A stretch of 64,000 nt of DNA from Imbricaverruca yamaguchii. Lineage: Eukaryota > Arthropoda > Thecostraca > Neoverrucidae. Below are positions 63,515 to 64,000 of the stretch, piece after piece. Made by a program: the position numbers and the translations under genes. Below the pieces are notes generated by a model, which did no database searches, was not told the origin of the DNA, and was given only the letters and a program-made list of their open reading frames with translations. The first letter of the stretch is position 1; each line of letters starts with the position of its first letter. The stretch spans positions 806,001-870,000 of the forward strand of contig JAOTOL010001633.1 of NCBI GenBank assembly GCA_034440575.1, given 5' to 3'.

Positions 63515-63660
63515 GTGGTCATTGGTTTTACGACACGTCGATCGTTGAGTCATGCTGCATCGCCAATCTCTCACGCCGATTGGTCGCGGGCGAAGAGTAG
63601 CGACTTGAACCCACAACCTTTCGATTGTGAGACGGCAATTTTCCCCTGGACTACTCGTCC
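63515..63660 (-). mobile_element. SINE family C, copy 4
   Basis: Read on -: GGGGACGAGTAGTCCAGGGG, a B-box region with GTGGGTTCAAGTCG and the body CAATCGGCGTGAGAGATTGG. A short deletion removes the end of the B-box region. It lies in GOSR1 intron sequence. Confidence 0.8.
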
Positions 63661-64000
63661 CCTGACCCCGCTTGCTGCGACTGACATTTATATGTATATG
63701 TACCACTGCTAGACAGGAACACGAGTATTTTGGTAGGCGTAGGTACGCCTAAGGATGGGCGGAAAGTTGGAACCAGAGTACTTTCCTCAAAAGTGTAAAA
63801 AGTGAGGTTTTCACATCAAGATTTAGCTTGAAAAGGAGTGATTGTATCGTGGTTTTCACGTGACTATGCTCAATCACGTGGAACTAGTCTGTCGCAGTGG
63901 CGTTATCGATGTGACACCATCAGCGGCTGAATTCTGACGTTTGTGTATCTTTGACTTGTTTGTGACAGAACATTCGTTATGCCTTCTGTCACAGAACTTC
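63661..64000. other. GOSR1 intron, right edge of window
   Basis: Contains TAGGCGTAGGTACGCCTA at about 63735 and an inverted repeat TGTGACAGAA/TTCTGTCACA at 63961-63993. No exon recognised. Confidence 0.45.

Noticed and set aside
63068..63706. 212-codon frame on -
   Set aside because: It is antisense to GOSR1 exon 2 and a SINE C copy.

Overview
The window is animal nuclear DNA: intron-containing genes with GT-AG junctions, LINE, SINE and mariner-type relics, and about 35 percent of the bases in tandem repeats. An interstitial TTAGG array, the telomere motif of most arthropods, together with a mariner-like element, points to an arthropod. A crustacean such as a barnacle is my guess and is not proven by the sequence.

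Three protein genes are supported. (1) A secreted/ER cyclophilin of the PPIB (cyclophilin B) type lies on the + strand at 9172-15971, with four coding exons giving 203 aa. (2) The exocyst subunit EXOC2/Sec5 lies on the - strand at 56508-34316; I place 17 coding exons whose phases all join into one 851-codon frame with stop. (3) The start of the Golgi Qb-SNARE GOSR1 (GS28) lies on the + strand at 61583-63280 and runs off the right edge. EXOC2 and GOSR1 are head to head, about 5 kb apart, and the CpG-retaining segment at about 57.62-58.96 kb is the likely shared promoter region. All three genes serve the secretory pathway (ER folding, Golgi SNARE fusion, exocyst tethering). I see no sign that this is more than coincidence.

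Layout. 0-9 kb: an internally deleted LINE, dispersed repeats, a TTAGG-derived pentanucleotide array and a 1.4 kb nested palindrome. 9-16 kb: PPIB with introns full of 25, 59 and 66 bp minisatellites. 16-34 kb: no gene recognised; LINE and SINE relics, seven or more minisatellites and a short mariner-like element. 34-56.5 kb: EXOC2, whose introns carry large arrays. 56.5-64 kb: CpG-poor DNA around a CpG-retaining island, then GOSR1.

The most unusual signal is that several EXOC2 intron arrays start exactly at an exon edge and their units contain the splice site plus the neighbouring piece of exon. They are tandem amplifications of exon-intron junctions, giving dozens of decoy acceptors and donors. 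Nearly all intron arrays in both PPIB and EXOC2 are G-rich on the transcribed gene's coding strand, although the two genes face opposite ways.
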